DNA of 41,033 nt. It comes from Thermomonas sp. (GTDB lineage Bacteria > Pseudomonadota > Gammaproteobacteria > Xanthomonadales > Xanthomonadaceae). The position numbers and the translations under genes are program-made. The notes beneath the pieces were generated by a model. The model made no database searches. It had not been told where the DNA came from and was given only the letters and a program-made list of their open reading frames with translations. Positions 14,941 to 25,526 of this stretch are shown here, piece by piece (the first letter of the stretch is position 1; each line of letters begins with the position of its first letter). The DNA is taken from assembly GCF_019104945.1 (NCBI RefSeq), contig NZ_JAHRWW010000018.1:1-41033 (forward strand), read 5' to 3'.

Positions 14941-16071
14941 TTAGCGCCGGTTGAGATATTCGCGCGGAATGCGCTCGTTCAGACGCGTGAGCAGCTCGTA
15001 GGCGATCGTATCGGAGCGCTGCGCCACGTCTTCGATACTGATGCGTTGACCGCCCTGCTCGCCTATCAACACCACATCATCGCCGTTATAAGCGGTGCCG
15101 TCTGCGCCAAGATCCACCATGAATTGGTCCATACACACGCGCCCCACGATGGGGTGGCGCTGGCCGCGAATGAGCACATCCCCTTTGTTTGAAAGTGCGC
15201 GTGGATAGCCGTCGCCGTAACCAATGGGGATGGTGACCACGCGGGTGTCGTGCGTGGGCGTCCAGGTTGCGCCGTAGCTCACCGAGTGTCCGGCGCGCAC
15301 CACTTTGAAATACACCACTTGCGAAAGCAGCGACAACGCGGGGCGCACCGCTACCGTGGCCTGCGCGGCGGGGTCTGGCAAGATGCCATAGAACAAGATG
15401 CCGGGCCGAACCATGTCCAGCCAAGTATCGGGGAAGTGCAGCACGCCGCCCGAATTAGCCAAATGGCGAATAGGCATGGGCGCGCCCAGCCGGGTGAAAT
15501 GCGCGCAGGCTTCGTGAAAACACTCTAGCTGCAGTGCAGTCATGGGCGAAGACGGATCATCGGCGCAGGCAAGATGCGAATAGATGCCTTTGATCTCGCA
15601 CCATTGCGACGTGATCGCCGCTTCGATCATCGACCCGCAGGAATAACTATGCACACCGATACGCTCCATGCCGGTGTCAATCTTGAGGTGGATTACCGCT
15701 TTGCGTCCCAGCGCCTGCGCAGCCTCTTCCACCTTACGCAGCTTATCGAGCGAAGACACGGTAATTTCAAGGTTGTGCTCAATCAGCTGCGCGGCTTGTC
15801 TGCCCAGGATACCGCCCAGCACTAGGATGGGTGTCGTGATCCCTGCTTGCCGCAGCGTGATGCCCTCTTCGACAAAGGCCACACCGATCTGCTGCACGCC
15901 CTGCCGCTGCATATGCTGCGCCACCGGCACAAGGCCGTGGCCGTAGGCATTAGCTTTCAGAATAGCCATGACCGGCACACCCACACGCTGGTGGATCGCG
16001 TTGAAGTTATCCGTCAGCGCGTCTAAATCCACCACGATGCGGGTGGGCCGCTGCTGCAGGGCGTCGTTCAT
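14941..16071 (-). CDS. alr: Alanine racemase
   Basis: A 376-residue fold-type III pyridoxal-phosphate enzyme that interconverts L- and D-alanine for peptidoglycan. The cofactor lysine is K39 in AILKANAYGHG, and the second catalytic base is the Tyr of HSVSYGATW at about residue 265. The C-terminal beta domain (RVCMDQFMVDLG, LLTRLNERIPREY) is intact. The gene starts 3 bases after the dnaB stop, so the two form one transcription unit, an arrangement common in gammaproteobacteria. Whether it is the biosynthetic (alr) or catabolic (dadX) paralogue is suggested only by the dnaB linkage. Confidence 0.96.
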   Translation of the reverse strand: MNDALQQRPTRIVVDLDALTDNFNAIHQRVGVPVMAILKANAYGHGLVPVAQHMQRQGVQQIGVAFVEEGITLRQAGITTPILVLGGILGRQAAQLIEHNLEITVSSLDKLRKVEEAAQALGRKAVIHLKIDTGMERIGVHSYSCGSMIEAAITSQWCEIKGIYSHLACADDPSSPMTALQLECFHEACAHFTRLGAPMPIRHLANSGGVLHFPDTWLDMVRPGILFYGILPDPAAQATVAVRPALSLLSQVVYFKVVRAGHSVSYGATWTPTHDTRVVTIPIGYGDGYPRALSNKGDVLIRGQRHPIVGRVCMDQFMVDLGADGTAYNGDDVVLIGEQGGQRISIEDVAQRSDTIAYELLTRLNERIPREYLNRR

Positions 16072-16074
16072 GGC

Positions 16075-17508
16075 TTACTCAAAGCTGCCGGTGGTGTCGT
16101 AGGCAAGATTATCGAAACGCGTGTATTCGCCAAAGAATTTCAGTTTGAAGCTGCCGGTGGGGCCGTTACGGTGCTTGCCGATAATAATCTCGGCGAGGCC
16201 TTTGTCCGGCGAGTTTTCTTTGTTGTAGTACTCGTCGCGGTAAATGAAGATGATCATGTCTGCGTCTTGTTCGATCGCGCCGGATTCGCGTAAGTCGGCC
16301 ATCACCGGGCGTTTGTCGGTGCGCGATTCCAACGAACGGTTGAGCTGCGACAGTGCAATCACCGGCACATTCAATTCTTTCGCAAGCCCTTTTAGCGAGC
16401 GGCTGATTTCCGAAATTTCGGTGGCGCGGTTTTCGTTATTACCCGGCACCGCCATCAGTTGTAGATAGTCGATCACGATCAGGCCAAGGTCGTGTTCGCG
16501 TTTCAGACGGCGCGCCTTGGCACGCAGCACTTCTGGCGACAGGCCGGGCGTGTCGTCGATAAAGACTTTGACTCCGTTCATTTGCCCAATGGCGCCCTGT
16601 ACGCGGCTCCAATCGTCGTCTTCCAGATCGCCGGTACGTAGGCGCGAAGCGTTGACACGGCCCAGCGATGAGATCAAACGCAGGGCCAGCTGCGAGGCCG
16701 ACATTTCCATCGAAAACACCGCTACGGCTTTCTTCGATTTCAGTGCGCCGTATTCGGCGATATTCAGTGCGAACGTGGTTTTACCCATCGCGGGACGCGC
16801 AGCCAAGATGATGAGATCGGTGGGCTGCAGGCCCGCGGTCATTTGATCGAATTCGTTATAACCGGTGGGCAGGCCGGTCACCCCGCTGCCGTTTTCGGCG
16901 CGTTTTTGTAGTACGTCGAAGGCTTCGGTAAGTGCGCGTTTGATCGGGGTGAAGTCTTGCTTGCCGCGTGAATGACTTTCGGCAATGGCGAATACTTCTT
17001 GCTCGGCCTTGGCCAGAAGTTCTAATGAGTCACGCCCCTCCGGCTGAAAGCCATCGTTGACAATCGCCGTGCCCACGTCAATCAGGCGGCGCTGCACCGC
17101 TTTGTCGCGCACGATATCGGCATAAGCCTTGATATTGGCGGCGCTGGGGGTACTGGAGGCCAGTTCCACCAAATAAGCACCACCCGCAACGATTTCAGAC
17201 TGGCCTTGTGAAGCAAACCACTCACCCACCGTCACCGCGTCGCAGGGGCGGCTTTTTTCCACCAGCTCGCGAATGGCACGGTAGATCAGTTGGTGATCGC
17301 GGCGGTAGAAGTCTTCTTCATTGAGCTGATCGGCCACGCGATCGAACGCTTCTTGCGTCAGCATCAGCCCGCCCAGCACCGATTGCTCGGCCTCGATCGA
17401 CTGCGGCGGCACGCGCAGCTGGTCGATGCGTTGGTCGTTGCGGGTTTGAAAGCTGGCGTCGGAACGCTGGCCGGGTCGGGCATTCTTGGGCAAATCAGGG
17501 CTCCACAC
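16075..17508 (-). CDS. dnaB: Replicative DNA helicase DnaB
   Basis: A 477-residue hexameric helicase. The N-terminal DnaB domain spans ~30-135 (PPQSIEAEQSVLGGLML). The RecA-like domain has Walker A ARPAMGKTT (~237-246), Walker B LIVIDYLQLM, ALSQLNRSLE and RPVMADLRESGAIEQDAD, with the arginine-finger region IGKHRNGPTG near the end. There is no intein. The listed start is GTG 17508; the first ~25 residues are poorly conserved in the family, so a later start is possible. A perfect DnaA-box 9-mer lies 95 bp upstream. It is followed by alr. Confidence 0.97.
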   Translation of the reverse strand: MWSPDLPKNARPGQRSDASFQTRNDQRIDQLRVPPQSIEAEQSVLGGLMLTQEAFDRVADQLNEEDFYRRDHQLIYRAIRELVEKSRPCDAVTVGEWFASQGQSEIVAGGAYLVELASSTPSAANIKAYADIVRDKAVQRRLIDVGTAIVNDGFQPEGRDSLELLAKAEQEVFAIAESHSRGKQDFTPIKRALTEAFDVLQKRAENGSGVTGLPTGYNEFDQMTAGLQPTDLIILAARPAMGKTTFALNIAEYGALKSKKAVAVFSMEMSASQLALRLISSLGRVNASRLRTGDLEDDDWSRVQGAIGQMNGVKVFIDDTPGLSPEVLRAKARRLKREHDLGLIVIDYLQLMAVPGNNENRATEISEISRSLKGLAKELNVPVIALSQLNRSLESRTDKRPVMADLRESGAIEQDADMIIFIYRDEYYNKENSPDKGLAEIIIGKHRNGPTGSFKLKFFGEYTRFDNLAYDTTGSFE

Positions 17509-17602
17509 CGACCCGTTATCAGGGGCCGGTGGTTAGTGTTTGAAGCCGTCTATCCTAGTGCGCATTGGGCCGAAGGTGTTGCAGACAAGTCTCGGGATAT
17601 CC

Positions 17603-17611
17603 TGTGGATAA
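17603..17611 (-). promoter_or_regulatory. Perfect DnaA-box 9-mer upstream of dnaB
   Basis: TGTGGATAA on the plus strand is TTATCCACA on the minus strand, the consensus DnaA box. It lies in the 137-bp gap between the 3' end of cysNC and dnaB, where the dnaB promoter should be. A single box does not make an origin; regulation of dnaB by DnaA is a possible reading. Confidence 0.4.
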
Positions 17612-17645
17612 CCCTCCGCATAGCGGCACCTAAGCCTGTGTTGGC

Positions 17646-19547
17646 TTATAAGCCGAAGTCGTGCACATCTAGCCCCAATGCTGTCAGCACTTGGTCGGCC
17701 AGCCCAGCGGGGTCGGCCTGTGCGGTGCGCAGATGCAGCTCGGGGTGCTCCGGTGCTTCGTAGGGCGAATCGATACCGGTAAAGTTGCGTAGTTCGCCCT
17801 TGCGCGCCTTGGCGTATAGCCCCTTGACGTCGCGGCGCTCGGCCTCCGCTAGGCTGGTGTCCACATAAATTTCAAGAAATTCACCCGGATCAAACAGCTC
17901 GCGTGCCAACTCACGCTCGGCGCGGAATGGGCTGATGAAGCTCACCAACACAATCAACCCGGCATCTGTCATCAGCTTGGCCACTTCGGCCACGCGGCGG
18001 ATATTTTCCACGCGGTCTTCGTCGGTAAAGCCGAGGTCTTTATTCAGCCCGTGGCGCACGTTGTCACCATCAAGCACATAGGTGTGCTTGCCTAGCACCT
18101 GCAGCTTCTTCTCCAAGACATTGGCAATGGTGGATTTGCCCGCGCCCGAAAGCCCTGTAAACCACAGGCAGCGCGGCCTTTGGTATTTGATCGCGGCGCG
18201 CGCGCGCTTATCTACATCGAGATGTTGCCAGTGGATATTCCCGGCGCGGCGCAGGGCAAATTCCAGCGTGCCCGCAGCGACGGTGGCATTGGTTTGCCGA
18301 TCGATCAAGATGAAGCCGCCCAGTGCGCGGCTTTCCGCGTAACTTGAGAACGGCACCGGTTGATCAAGATGCAGGTTGCAAAAACCCACTTCGTTCAAGG
18401 TGAGGTTCTTGGCCGCCAGCTGCTCTTGGGTATTGACGTCCACCTTATGCTTGATCTCGGTCACCGACGCACCCACGGTGCGGGTACCGATTTTGAGAAG
18501 GTAGGGCCGCCCCGGCAGCAAGTGCTCATCGCCCATCCACAAAAGATGCGCGGCGAATTGGTCAGCCACTTCCAAAGGCTGTTCGGAAGAGACGATGACA
18601 TCGCCACGGCTGGCGTCGATTTCATCGACCAAGGTTACGGTGATGGCCTGCCCTTCGCTGGCCTCTGCGAGGTCGCCGTCTGCGGTCACAAGGCGGGCGA
18701 TCTGCGAGCGCTGCCCGGAAGGCAACACCACAACGGTATCGCCTGGGCGTGCTTGCCCGGCCACCACAGTGCCTGCAAAACCGCGAAAATCTTGGTTGGG
18801 GCGGCACACCCACTGCACCGGCAAGCGGAATGCGGTGGCCGTGTCGTGATGGTCGGCGGGAACGGTTTCTAACCACTCCAGCAGCGCGGGGCCGGTGTAC
18901 CACGGAGTATGCGGCGAGCGCTCGATCATATTGTCGCCGCGCAGCGCCGATAGCGGCACGCAGTGTACGTGCTCAATTCCCAGATGCGCCGCCAGTTCGC
19001 GATATTGCGCAGCAATACCGTCAAAAACGGCCTGATCAAAATCGACCAGATCCATTTTATTGACCGCCAGTACCACGCGGTTGATCCCTAACAGTTTGAC
19101 GATATAGCTATGCCTGCGGGTTTGCGTGAGCAGGCCTTTGCGCGCATCCACCAGCACCACGGCGACGTCGGCAGTGGACGCACCGGTGGCCATATTGCGG
19201 GTGTATTGCTCATGACCGGGGCAATCGGCAACGATGAATTTGCGCCGGTCGGTGCCGAAGAAACGGTAGGCCACGTCGATGGTGATGCCTTGCTCGCGCT
19301 CAGCGGCGAGACCATCCACCAGCAGCGCGAAGTCGATTTCACCATTTTGCGTGCCGTGCTTGAGGCTATCGGCTTCAAGCGCGCTCACTTGGTCGTCGAG
19401 CAGCAATTTGGTGTCGTGCAGCAGGCGGCCAATCAGCGTGCTTTTACCATCGTCCACGCTGCCGCAGGTGATAAAGCGCAACAGGCCTTTGGTTTCGTGC
19501 TGCTGCAGGTAGGCGCTTACATGCGCCTCGGCGGTATTGGTTAGCAT
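17646..19547 (-). CDS. cysNC: Bifunctional sulfate adenylyltransferase subunit 1 / adenylylsulfate kinase (CysN-CysC fusion)
   Basis: The 633-residue fusion has an N-terminal EF-Tu-like GTPase: [12 protein letters not shown] (P loop, ~28-39), [15 protein letters not shown] and NKMDL. Beta-barrel domains follow. A C-terminal APS kinase begins at ~455 ([18 protein letters not shown] loop ~466-473; later [14 protein letters not shown]). CysN with CysD makes adenylyl sulfate from ATP and sulfate, driven by GTP hydrolysis; CysC phosphorylates it to PAPS. Its ATG shares one base with the cysD stop (TGATG), so it is translationally coupled. Both halves look complete. Confidence 0.97.
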   Translation of the reverse strand: MLTNTAEAHVSAYLQQHETKGLLRFITCGSVDDGKSTLIGRLLHDTKLLLDDQVSALEADSLKHGTQNGEIDFALLVDGLAAEREQGITIDVAYRFFGTDRRKFIVADCPGHEQYTRNMATGASTADVAVVLVDARKGLLTQTRRHSYIVKLLGINRVVLAVNKMDLVDFDQAVFDGIAAQYRELAAHLGIEHVHCVPLSALRGDNMIERSPHTPWYTGPALLEWLETVPADHHDTATAFRLPVQWVCRPNQDFRGFAGTVVAGQARPGDTVVVLPSGQRSQIARLVTADGDLAEASEGQAITVTLVDEIDASRGDVIVSSEQPLEVADQFAAHLLWMGDEHLLPGRPYLLKIGTRTVGASVTEIKHKVDVNTQEQLAAKNLTLNEVGFCNLHLDQPVPFSSYAESRALGGFILIDRQTNATVAAGTLEFALRRAGNIHWQHLDVDKRARAAIKYQRPRCLWFTGLSGAGKSTIANVLEKKLQVLGKHTYVLDGDNVRHGLNKDLGFTDEDRVENIRRVAEVAKLMTDAGLIVLVSFISPFRAERELARELFDPGEFLEIYVDTSLAEAERRDVKGLYAKARKGELRNFTGIDSPYEAPEHPELHLRTAQADPAGLADQVLTALGLDVHDFGL

Positions 19548-20482
19548 CAGAAATAACCCTCCTGCTTTTTCTTCTCCATCGAAGCAGAAGGATCCTGGTC
19601 GATCACCCGCCCCTGCCGTTCTGATGTGGTGCTCACCAGCATTTCAGCAATAATTTTTTCCAAGGTATCGGCTTCGGATTCAATCGCGCCGGTAAGCGGA
19701 TAGCAGCCCAAGGTGCGGAAGCGCACGCGCTGCATTTTTGGCGTTTCGCCCGGATGCAGCGGCAGGCGATCGTCGTCCACCATAATTAGTGCACCATCGC
19801 GTTCCACCACCGGGCGTTCTTTGGCGAAATACAGCGAAGGCACTTCGATTTTTTCGCGGAAGATATACAGCCAAATATCCAGCTCGGTCCAGTTGGAGAG
19901 CGGGAATGCGCGCACCGATTCCCCCTTGTGGATGCGGGCGTTATACAGGTTCCACAGCTCAGGGCGCTGGTTCTTCGGGTCCCAGCGGTGTTGTTCGTTG
20001 CGGAAGCTGAAGATGCGCTCTTTTGCGCGCGATTTTTCTTCATCGCGACGCGCACCGCCAATGGCGGCATCAAACCCATACTTATCAAGCGCCTGCTTCA
20101 GCGCTTGGGTTTTCATCACATCGGTATGCACCGTTGCGCCATGGGAGATCGGGCCAATGCCCTGCGCAATACCGTCGGGGTTGCTGTACACGTGCAGAGT
20201 CACGCCGGTTTCCTGAGCACGGCGATCACGAAACCCGATCATTTCGTGAAACTTCCACGTGGTGTCCACATGCAGCAGCGGAATGGGCGGGCGCGCGGGA
20301 TAAAACGCTTTCAGCAGCAGATGCAGCAGCACCGAGCTGTCTTTGCCAACGGAATACAGCAGCACGGGGTTGCGGAACTCCGCCGCCACTTCGCGCAAGA
20401 TATGGATGCTTTCGGCTTCAAGCCGATCGAGATGAGACAGGGCGACGTTCAAGACTGCGAGCACATAAAAATGATGCTGCAC
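19547..20482 (-). CDS. cysD: Sulfate adenylyltransferase subunit 2
   Basis: A PP-loop ATP pyrophosphatase-family enzyme (about 300 residues). It has [14 protein letters not shown] (PP loop), [29 protein letters not shown] and [11 protein letters not shown], and ends in [11 protein letters not shown]. It adenylylates sulfate in partnership with the CysN GTPase. The start is uncertain. There is no good ATG; GTG 20482 is 4 bases after the upstream gene's stop, and TTG 20452 would give the length closest to E. coli CysD. It is the middle gene of a three-gene operon. Confidence 0.96.
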   Translation of the reverse strand: MQHHFYVLAVLNVALSHLDRLEAESIHILREVAAEFRNPVLLYSVGKDSSVLLHLLLKAFYPARPPIPLLHVDTTWKFHEMIGFRDRRAQETGVTLHVYSNPDGIAQGIGPISHGATVHTDVMKTQALKQALDKYGFDAAIGGARRDEEKSRAKERIFSFRNEQHRWDPKNQRPELWNLYNARIHKGESVRAFPLSNWTELDIWLYIFREKIEVPSLYFAKERPVVERDGALIMVDDDRLPLHPGETPKMQRVRFRTLGCYPLTGAIESEADTLEKIIAEMLVSTTSERQGRVIDQDPSASMEKKKQEGYF

Positions 20483-20488
20483 AGGCTA

Positions 20489-22114
20489 TCAGATCGACTT
20501 GCTGCTCCGTAGCTTTGCAACATGCGAAGGTGGAATAAAGGCATCACTGCGTGCCTCATGCCAAAACTCGCGGAAGACCGCATGTTCGGGCATATGTCCC
20601 TGTAGCAGGCTACCGGGCTTGATTTGGCGGTACAGCGTGGCCAGTGACCGGATCTCGGTGCCTGAGACGCGGCGCAGAATGTGCTCGGGCCCCAGCTCGT
20701 CTGGATGCGAAAGCCCAGCCGCACACAGTAGATCGCGCAATGCACGCAGGGTGTTGTCGTGAAACTCAAACACCCGCGTGGTTTTATCGGGCACGTCCAA
20801 ATGCTTCCAGCGTTTTGGGTCTTGCGTGGCAATGCCGGTGGGGCAACGGTTGGTATGGCAGCTCAGCGACTGGATGCAGCCCAACGCAAACATGAAACCG
20901 CGCGCAGCGTTACACCAGTCCGCACCTAGTGCCAGCGTGCGTGCAATATCAAACGCGCTCACCACCTTGCCGGCCGCGCCAATTTTGATGCGGTCGCGCA
21001 GCCCCAAGCCCACCAGCGTGTTGTGCACTAGCATTAGGCCTTCGTGCATTGGCACGCCTACGTGATCCACAAACTCCGCCGGTGCCGCCCCAGTGCCGCC
21101 CTCGCCCCCATCAACTACGATGAAATCCGGCAAGAGGTTGCTTTCTTGCATGGCCTTGGCAATACCAAACCATTCCCACGGGTGGCCAATAGCCAGTTTG
21201 AAGCCGGTGGGTTTGCCACCCGACACTTCACGCAAATGCGCAACAAACTGCAGCAGCTCCAACGGCGTGGAAAATGCCGAATGGCGGGCGGGGGATACGC
21301 AATCTTGCCCCATTGGTACGTCGCGCGTGGCCGCGATTTCTGCCGAAAGCTTCGCCGCTGGCAGCACCCCACCATGCCCAGGCTTAGCCCCTTGCGAGAG
21401 CTTCACTTCGATCATTTTGACCTGAGGGTCTTTGGCCTGCTCAGCAAAGCGCTGCTCGTTAAACGTGCCATCGTGATTGCGGCAGCCAAAATAACCCGAG
21501 CCTAATTCCCACACCAAGTCGCCACCGGCCTCGCGGTGATAGGGGGAGATCGAACCTTCGCCAGTGTCGTGATAGAAGCCACCGCGCTTAGCGCCACCAT
21601 TAAGCGCACGGATAGCCGCCGCCGACAGCGCACCAAAGCTCATTGCTGAAATATTGAACACGCTGGCCGAATACGGCTGTTTGCAGTGTTCGCCGATCAC
21701 AATACGAAAGTCGTGATCGCCAACTTCCGTAGGCGCAAGCGAATGGTTGATCCATTCGTAATCGTTTCGATAAACATCGCGCAGCGTGCCGAACGGACGC
21801 ACGTCGTTGACGTGTTTCGCACGCTGATACACCAAGGCGCGCTGGTCGCGCGAGAATGGCGCCTTGTCGGTATCGGCCTGAATGAAATACTGGCGAATTT
21901 CCGGGCCGATGGTTTCAAGCCCGTAGCGAAAATGCGCCAGTAGCGGGTAATTGCGCCGCAGCGTACTTTTGTGCTGAAGCAAATCAGCGGTGCCCAGCAA
22001 CATCAGGCCACCAAAAATAGCCACCAGCCACCACGCATGCGGGTGCCAAAAAACAAGAAGCAGTGATGCCGCCGTCAACAGAATGCTGGCGTAGTACGCG
22101 GAGTACCTAGACAT
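20489..22114 (-). CDS. FMN-binding glutamate synthase-family protein with N-terminal membrane segments
   Basis: The ~541-residue protein has two hydrophobic segments near the N-terminus (YASILLTAASLLLVFW and WWLVAIFGGLMLLGTADLL), then a domain of the GltB central/FMN type. Visible motifs are FNISAMSFGALSAAAIRALN, LSQGAKPGHGGVLP, FIVVDGGEGGTGAAP, KIGAAGKVVSAFDIARTLALGAD and CIQSLSCHTNRCPTGIATQ (glutamate synthase-type Cys cluster region). It lacks the glutamine amidotransferase domain, so it is not a complete glutamate synthase. The start at 22114 has AAGGGGGG just upstream; an earlier in-frame start would run into the tRNA. It ends 6 bases before cysD, so it is transcribed with the sulfate-activation genes. 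Substrate unknown. Confidence 0.85.
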   Translation of the reverse strand: MSRYSAYYASILLTAASLLLVFWHPHAWWLVAIFGGLMLLGTADLLQHKSTLRRNYPLLAHFRYGLETIGPEIRQYFIQADTDKAPFSRDQRALVYQRAKHVNDVRPFGTLRDVYRNDYEWINHSLAPTEVGDHDFRIVIGEHCKQPYSASVFNISAMSFGALSAAAIRALNGGAKRGGFYHDTGEGSISPYHREAGGDLVWELGSGYFGCRNHDGTFNEQRFAEQAKDPQVKMIEVKLSQGAKPGHGGVLPAAKLSAEIAATRDVPMGQDCVSPARHSAFSTPLELLQFVAHLREVSGGKPTGFKLAIGHPWEWFGIAKAMQESNLLPDFIVVDGGEGGTGAAPAEFVDHVGVPMHEGLMLVHNTLVGLGLRDRIKIGAAGKVVSAFDIARTLALGADWCNAARGFMFALGCIQSLSCHTNRCPTGIATQDPKRWKHLDVPDKTTRVFEFHDNTLRALRDLLCAAGLSHPDELGPEHILRRVSGTEIRSLATLYRQIKPGSLLQGHMPEHAVFREFWHEARSDAFIPPSHVAKLRSSKSI

Positions 22115-22135
22115 AACCCCCCTTCTGTCTGGAAG

Positions 22136-22222
22136 TGGTGCCCGGAGCCGGAATCGAACCGGCACGGTGTTTCCACCGAGGGATTTTAAGTCCCTTGCGT
22201 CTACCTATTTCGCCATCCGGGC
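22136..22222 (-). tRNA. tRNA-Leu (UAA)
   Basis: The 87-nt gene with encoded CCA has acceptor stem GCCCGGA / TCCGGGC and anticodon stem AGGGA / TCCCT, with loop CTTAAAA giving anticodon UAA. A long variable arm (CGGTGGAAACACCG) marks it as class II. The T arm is GCCGG TTCGATT CCGGC. The 3' end lies 21 bp upstream of the glutamate synthase-like gene start, so the tRNA may be cotranscribed with that operon. Confidence 0.96.
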
Positions 22223-22285
22223 AGCGGCGTAAGCTTACGCGATCTTGGGTGCTTTCGTCATGTAAAAATTTGCACTGCTTCTAGG

Positions 22286-23059
22286 TTATAGCGGCCACGG
22301 AAGCCCGAAGCGCTCTTGCAGGATGCTGGGCAGCATGTCGTCGCTGATGATGGTAAGCGTTACCTCACCTTGCTGATTACGCCGCCGCAGCTCATTTCCT
22401 AATAACGCTAAACGCCCGCCGTTTGGCAACGCACGCGCCAGCACGCGCTGCTGCATAAAGCTGGAATCTGGATGGGTACTGGTGTACCAACTGGCCACTT
22501 TGCAATCGGGCGGCAGCATCGGCTCGCCGGTAAATTCATACACGTCCACCCATTGTTCGTTTTGCCACGCTTGGTGAAACCAGCGGCCCTGCTCGTATTG
22601 TAGGCGGCGTTTTTCGTGCGGGGTGTCCTGTTCGATATCGGCCTGCCATAAAATCGCACCCGTCAGCGACAGCCCACCGATGCCCACATCGGTGAGCCAA
22701 GTTTGCCCATCCAGCTCAACTGCGATAAACAAATGCGTGCGCACGGGAATTTCGCTGCGATCTTTGGCGCGCAGGCGCACCCGCGCCGCTAAAGGCCTGG
22801 CGTGATAGCCAAGCTGTTGCAGCACCTGTAAAAACAGGCCGTTTTGCTCGAAACAATAGCCACCACGGCGTGCGTTCACGAGTTTTTCAAAAACCGCATC
22901 CAACTCCAAACGGATGGGGCGCTTGAGCAGCACGTCCAAGTTTTCGAACGGGATCGCCGACGTATGCGCCTGTGTAAGCGCGTGCAAAAGCGCGGCATTC
23001 GGCTGCAGCGGCCCGTCATAGCCAATACGGGCAAGATAACGGATAAGGTCGATACTCAT
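22286..23059 (-). CDS. Arylamine N-acetyltransferase
   Basis: A 257-residue acetyl-CoA-dependent enzyme of the NAT family. The catalytic triad is visible: C69 in [11 protein letters not shown]109 in PVRTHLF and D124 in WLTDVGIGG. The N-terminal [14 protein letters not shown] is also typical. These enzymes acetylate aromatic amines and hydrazines; the natural substrate in bacteria is mostly unclear. It diverges from tex (69 bp between starts) and is a single gene. Confidence 0.94.
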   Translation of the reverse strand: MSIDLIRYLARIGYDGPLQPNAALLHALTQAHTSAIPFENLDVLLKRPIRLELDAVFEKLVNARRGGYCFEQNGLFLQVLQQLGYHARPLAARVRLRAKDRSEIPVRTHLFIAVELDGQTWLTDVGIGGLSLTGAILWQADIEQDTPHEKRRLQYEQGRWFHQAWQNEQWVDVYEFTGEPMLPPDCKVASWYTSTHPDSSFMQQRVLARALPNGGRLALLGNELRRRNQQGEVTLTIISDDMLPSILQERFGLPWPL

Positions 23060-23128
23060 CTGTCAAGCTTACACAAGACGCTCGCTGCGGCGACAATGGG
23101 GGCTCTTGTTGTAACTATTTACCCCCGC

Positions 23129-25471
23129 ATGACCGAACTCTCCACCGCGCTTGCGCGCAAAATTGCCCACACCATCGCTACGGAAATTGCGGCGCAGCCC
23201 GCGCAGGTGCAGGCCGCTGTCGCACTGCTCGACGAAGGCGCCACCGTGCCCTTCATCGCCCGCTACCGTAAAGAAGTCACCGGCGGCCTAGATGACACGC
23301 AACTGCGTAATCTTGAAGTTCGCCTGACGTATCTGCGCGAGATGGAAGACCGTCGCGCCAGCATTCTTTCTAGCATTGCCGAGCAAGGAAAACTCACCGA
23401 CGAACTGCGCGCTGACATTGAAGCGGCCGATAGCAAATCGCGCCTTGAAGACCTGTATCTTCCCTATAAGCAGAAGCGCCGCACCCGTGCGCAAATTGCG
23501 CGTGAAGCTGGGCTTGAGCCACTGGCAGATGGCTTATTAGGCAATCCCAGCCTCGTTCCCGAGGAGTTTGCAGCAGGCTTTGTGGATGCAGAAAAGGGCG
23601 TCGCCGACGCGAAAGCGGCGCTGGAAGGCGCGCGCGCTATTTTGATCGAGCGTTGGGGTGAAGACGCGGCGCTACTTGGCGAATTGCGCGACTGGTTGCA
23701 CCAAAACGGCCTAATCCACGCCAAGGTGGTGGAAGGCAAAGAAACGGCGGGCGAAAAATACCGCGACTACTTCGACCACGCCGAAGCCATTTCCAAAATT
23801 CCTTCGCACCGGATGCTGGCCCTGCTGCGCGGCCGCCGCGAGGAGTTTTTACAACTTGAACTAGACCCCGGTGCCGACGTGGAAGCGGGCCATCTGTATG
23901 CCGAAGGCCGCATCGCCAAACAGGCAGGGATTGATGTGCAGGGCCGCGCGGCCGATGCATGGCTGCGTAACGCCTGCCGCCTCGCATGGCGCGCGAAAAT
24001 TCATCTGCACCTGCTGCTGGATCTTTTCAACCAAGCACGCGAGCAGGCCGAAGCCGAGGCGATTGCGGTCTTTGGCGATAACCTCAAAGACCTGCTACTG
24101 GCCGCTCCCGCAGGCCCGAAGGCAGTGCTGGGGCTGGACCCCGGCCTGCGTACCGGCGTGAAGGTGGCCGTAGTCGATGCCACTGGCAAGCTGGTAGCCA
24201 CCGACACGATCTATCCACACGAGCCCAAGCGGCAGTGGGATCAATCGCTAATTGCACTCAAAAAACTGTGCGCCGCCCACGGCGTGCAACTGATCGCCAT
24301 CGGCAACGGCACCGCCTCGCGTGAAACCGACAAGCTCGCAGGCGATCTACTGAAGTTCCTGCCCGAACAAAAAATGCAAAAGATCGTGGTCAGCGAAGCC
24401 GGTGCCTCGGTATATTCGGCTTCGGAGCTGGCCGCGAAAGAGTTTCCCAATCTCGACGTATCGCTACGCGGCGCAGTTTCCATTGCACGCCGCCTGCAAG
24501 ACCCGCTGGCCGAACTTGTCAAAATTGATCCCAAGGCGATTGGCGTGGGCCAGTATCAACACGATGTGGATCAGTATCGTTTGGCCAAGGCGCTCGATTC
24601 CAAGGTGGAAGACTGCGTGAACGCGGTGGGCGTTGATGTAAACACGGCGTCTAGTGCATTGCTGGCGCGGGTGTCCGGGCTTTCAACTACGGTGGCCGAA
24701 AACATCGTGGCGCACCGCGATGCTAACGGCGCGTTCAAGTCGCGCAAGGCGCTGCTGAAGGTACCGCGCCTAGGTGACAAAACGTTTGAACAATGCGCAG
24801 GGTTCTTGCGCATCATGGACGGCGAGCAGGCGCTGGACGCCTCTTCCGTTCACCCTGAAGCCTACCCTGTGGTGGAGCGCATTTTGGCGGCCGGCGGCAA
24901 ACAGGTGAAGCAAATCATTGGCGACGCCAGCTTTCTTCGTTCGATCAAGCCAGAGCAGTTTACCGACGAAAAATTCGGCGTTCCCACCATTCGCGATATT
25001 TTGAAAGAACTCGAAAAACCCGGCCGCGACCCTCGCCCTGAATTCAAAGCGGCGCAGTTTGCCGAGGGTGTTGAAGACATCAAAGATCTTCGCCCCGGTA
25101 TGGTGCTAGAAGGCGTGGTTAGCAACGTCGCTGCATTTGGGGCGTTTGTGGATATTGGCGTGCATCAAGACGGGTTGATCCACATTTCTGCACTGTCCGA
25201 CCGCTACGTTAAAGACCCGCGCGAGGTGGTCAAAGCGGGCGATATCGTGAAGGTGAAGGTGCTAGAAGTGGACGTGGCGCGCAAGCGTATTGCCCTTACC
25301 CGCCGCATGGATGACCCCATCGGTGATAGCCGCGATTTACCCGATCAACGTAGCAGTGCGCCCGCTGGACGCGGCCAACGCCCTGCCCCACGTGCTCCGC
25401 AGCAGATGCAGCAAAAAGCGCCGTTTAATAGCGCCATGGCCGATGCGTTAAAAGGGTTGAAGCGCAGTTAA
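23129..25471 (+). CDS. tex: Transcription accessory protein Tex (S1 RNA-binding)
   Basis: The 780-residue protein begins [20 protein letters not shown]. It has the N-terminal helical region with [17 protein letters not shown], the YqgF/RNase H-like domain from ~330 ([18 protein letters not shown]), a helix-hairpin-helix region from ~500 ([18 protein letters not shown]), and a C-terminal S1 domain at ~655-725 ([33 protein letters not shown]). The tail is Gln/Arg-rich. Tex binds RNA and affects transcription and RNA turnover. The open frame extends upstream to 22844, across the divergent NAT gene; I reject that extension because ATG 23129 matches the family start. Confidence 0.97.
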   Translation: MTELSTALARKIAHTIATEIAAQPAQVQAAVALLDEGATVPFIARYRKEVTGGLDDTQLRNLEVRLTYLREMEDRRASILSSIAEQGKLTDELRADIEAADSKSRLEDLYLPYKQKRRTRAQIAREAGLEPLADGLLGNPSLVPEEFAAGFVDAEKGVADAKAALEGARAILIERWGEDAALLGELRDWLHQNGLIHAKVVEGKETAGEKYRDYFDHAEAISKIPSHRMLALLRGRREEFLQLELDPGADVEAGHLYAEGRIAKQAGIDVQGRAADAWLRNACRLAWRAKIHLHLLLDLFNQAREQAEAEAIAVFGDNLKDLLLAAPAGPKAVLGLDPGLRTGVKVAVVDATGKLVATDTIYPHEPKRQWDQSLIALKKLCAAHGVQLIAIGNGTASRETDKLAGDLLKFLPEQKMQKIVVSEAGASVYSASELAAKEFPNLDVSLRGAVSIARRLQDPLAELVKIDPKAIGVGQYQHDVDQYRLAKALDSKVEDCVNAVGVDVNTASSALLARVSGLSTTVAENIVAHRDANGAFKSRKALLKVPRLGDKTFEQCAGFLRIMDGEQALDASSVHPEAYPVVERILAAGGKQVKQIIGDASFLRSIKPEQFTDEKFGVPTIRDILKELEKPGRDPRPEFKAAQFAEGVEDIKDLRPGMVLEGVVSNVAAFGAFVDIGVHQDGLIHISALSDRYVKDPREVVKAGDIVKVKVLEVDVARKRIALTRRMDDPIGDSRDLPDQRSSAPAGRGQRPAPRAPQQMQQKAPFNSAMADALKGLKRS

Positions 25472-25481
25472 CGCGCCCATT

Positions 25482-25513
25482 AAAAAAGCCCGCAGCACAG
25501 ACGCTGCGGGCTT
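25482..25513 (-). terminator. Intrinsic terminator between tex and cspA
   Basis: Perfect 9-bp stem GCCCGCAGC / GCTGCGGGC with a 6-nt loop, followed on the minus strand by six T. It serves the cold-shock gene best and may also stop the convergent tex transcript. Confidence 0.85.
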
Positions 25514-25526
25514 CATCATCTAAGTC

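Noticed and set aside
22115-22165. Upstream start of the glutamate synthase-like gene
   Set aside because: It would lie inside tRNA-Leu; ATG 22114 has a good ribosome-binding site.
22844-23128. Longer N-terminus of tex
   Set aside because: The extension runs across the divergent N-acetyltransferase gene and does not look like Tex; ATG 23129 fits the family.
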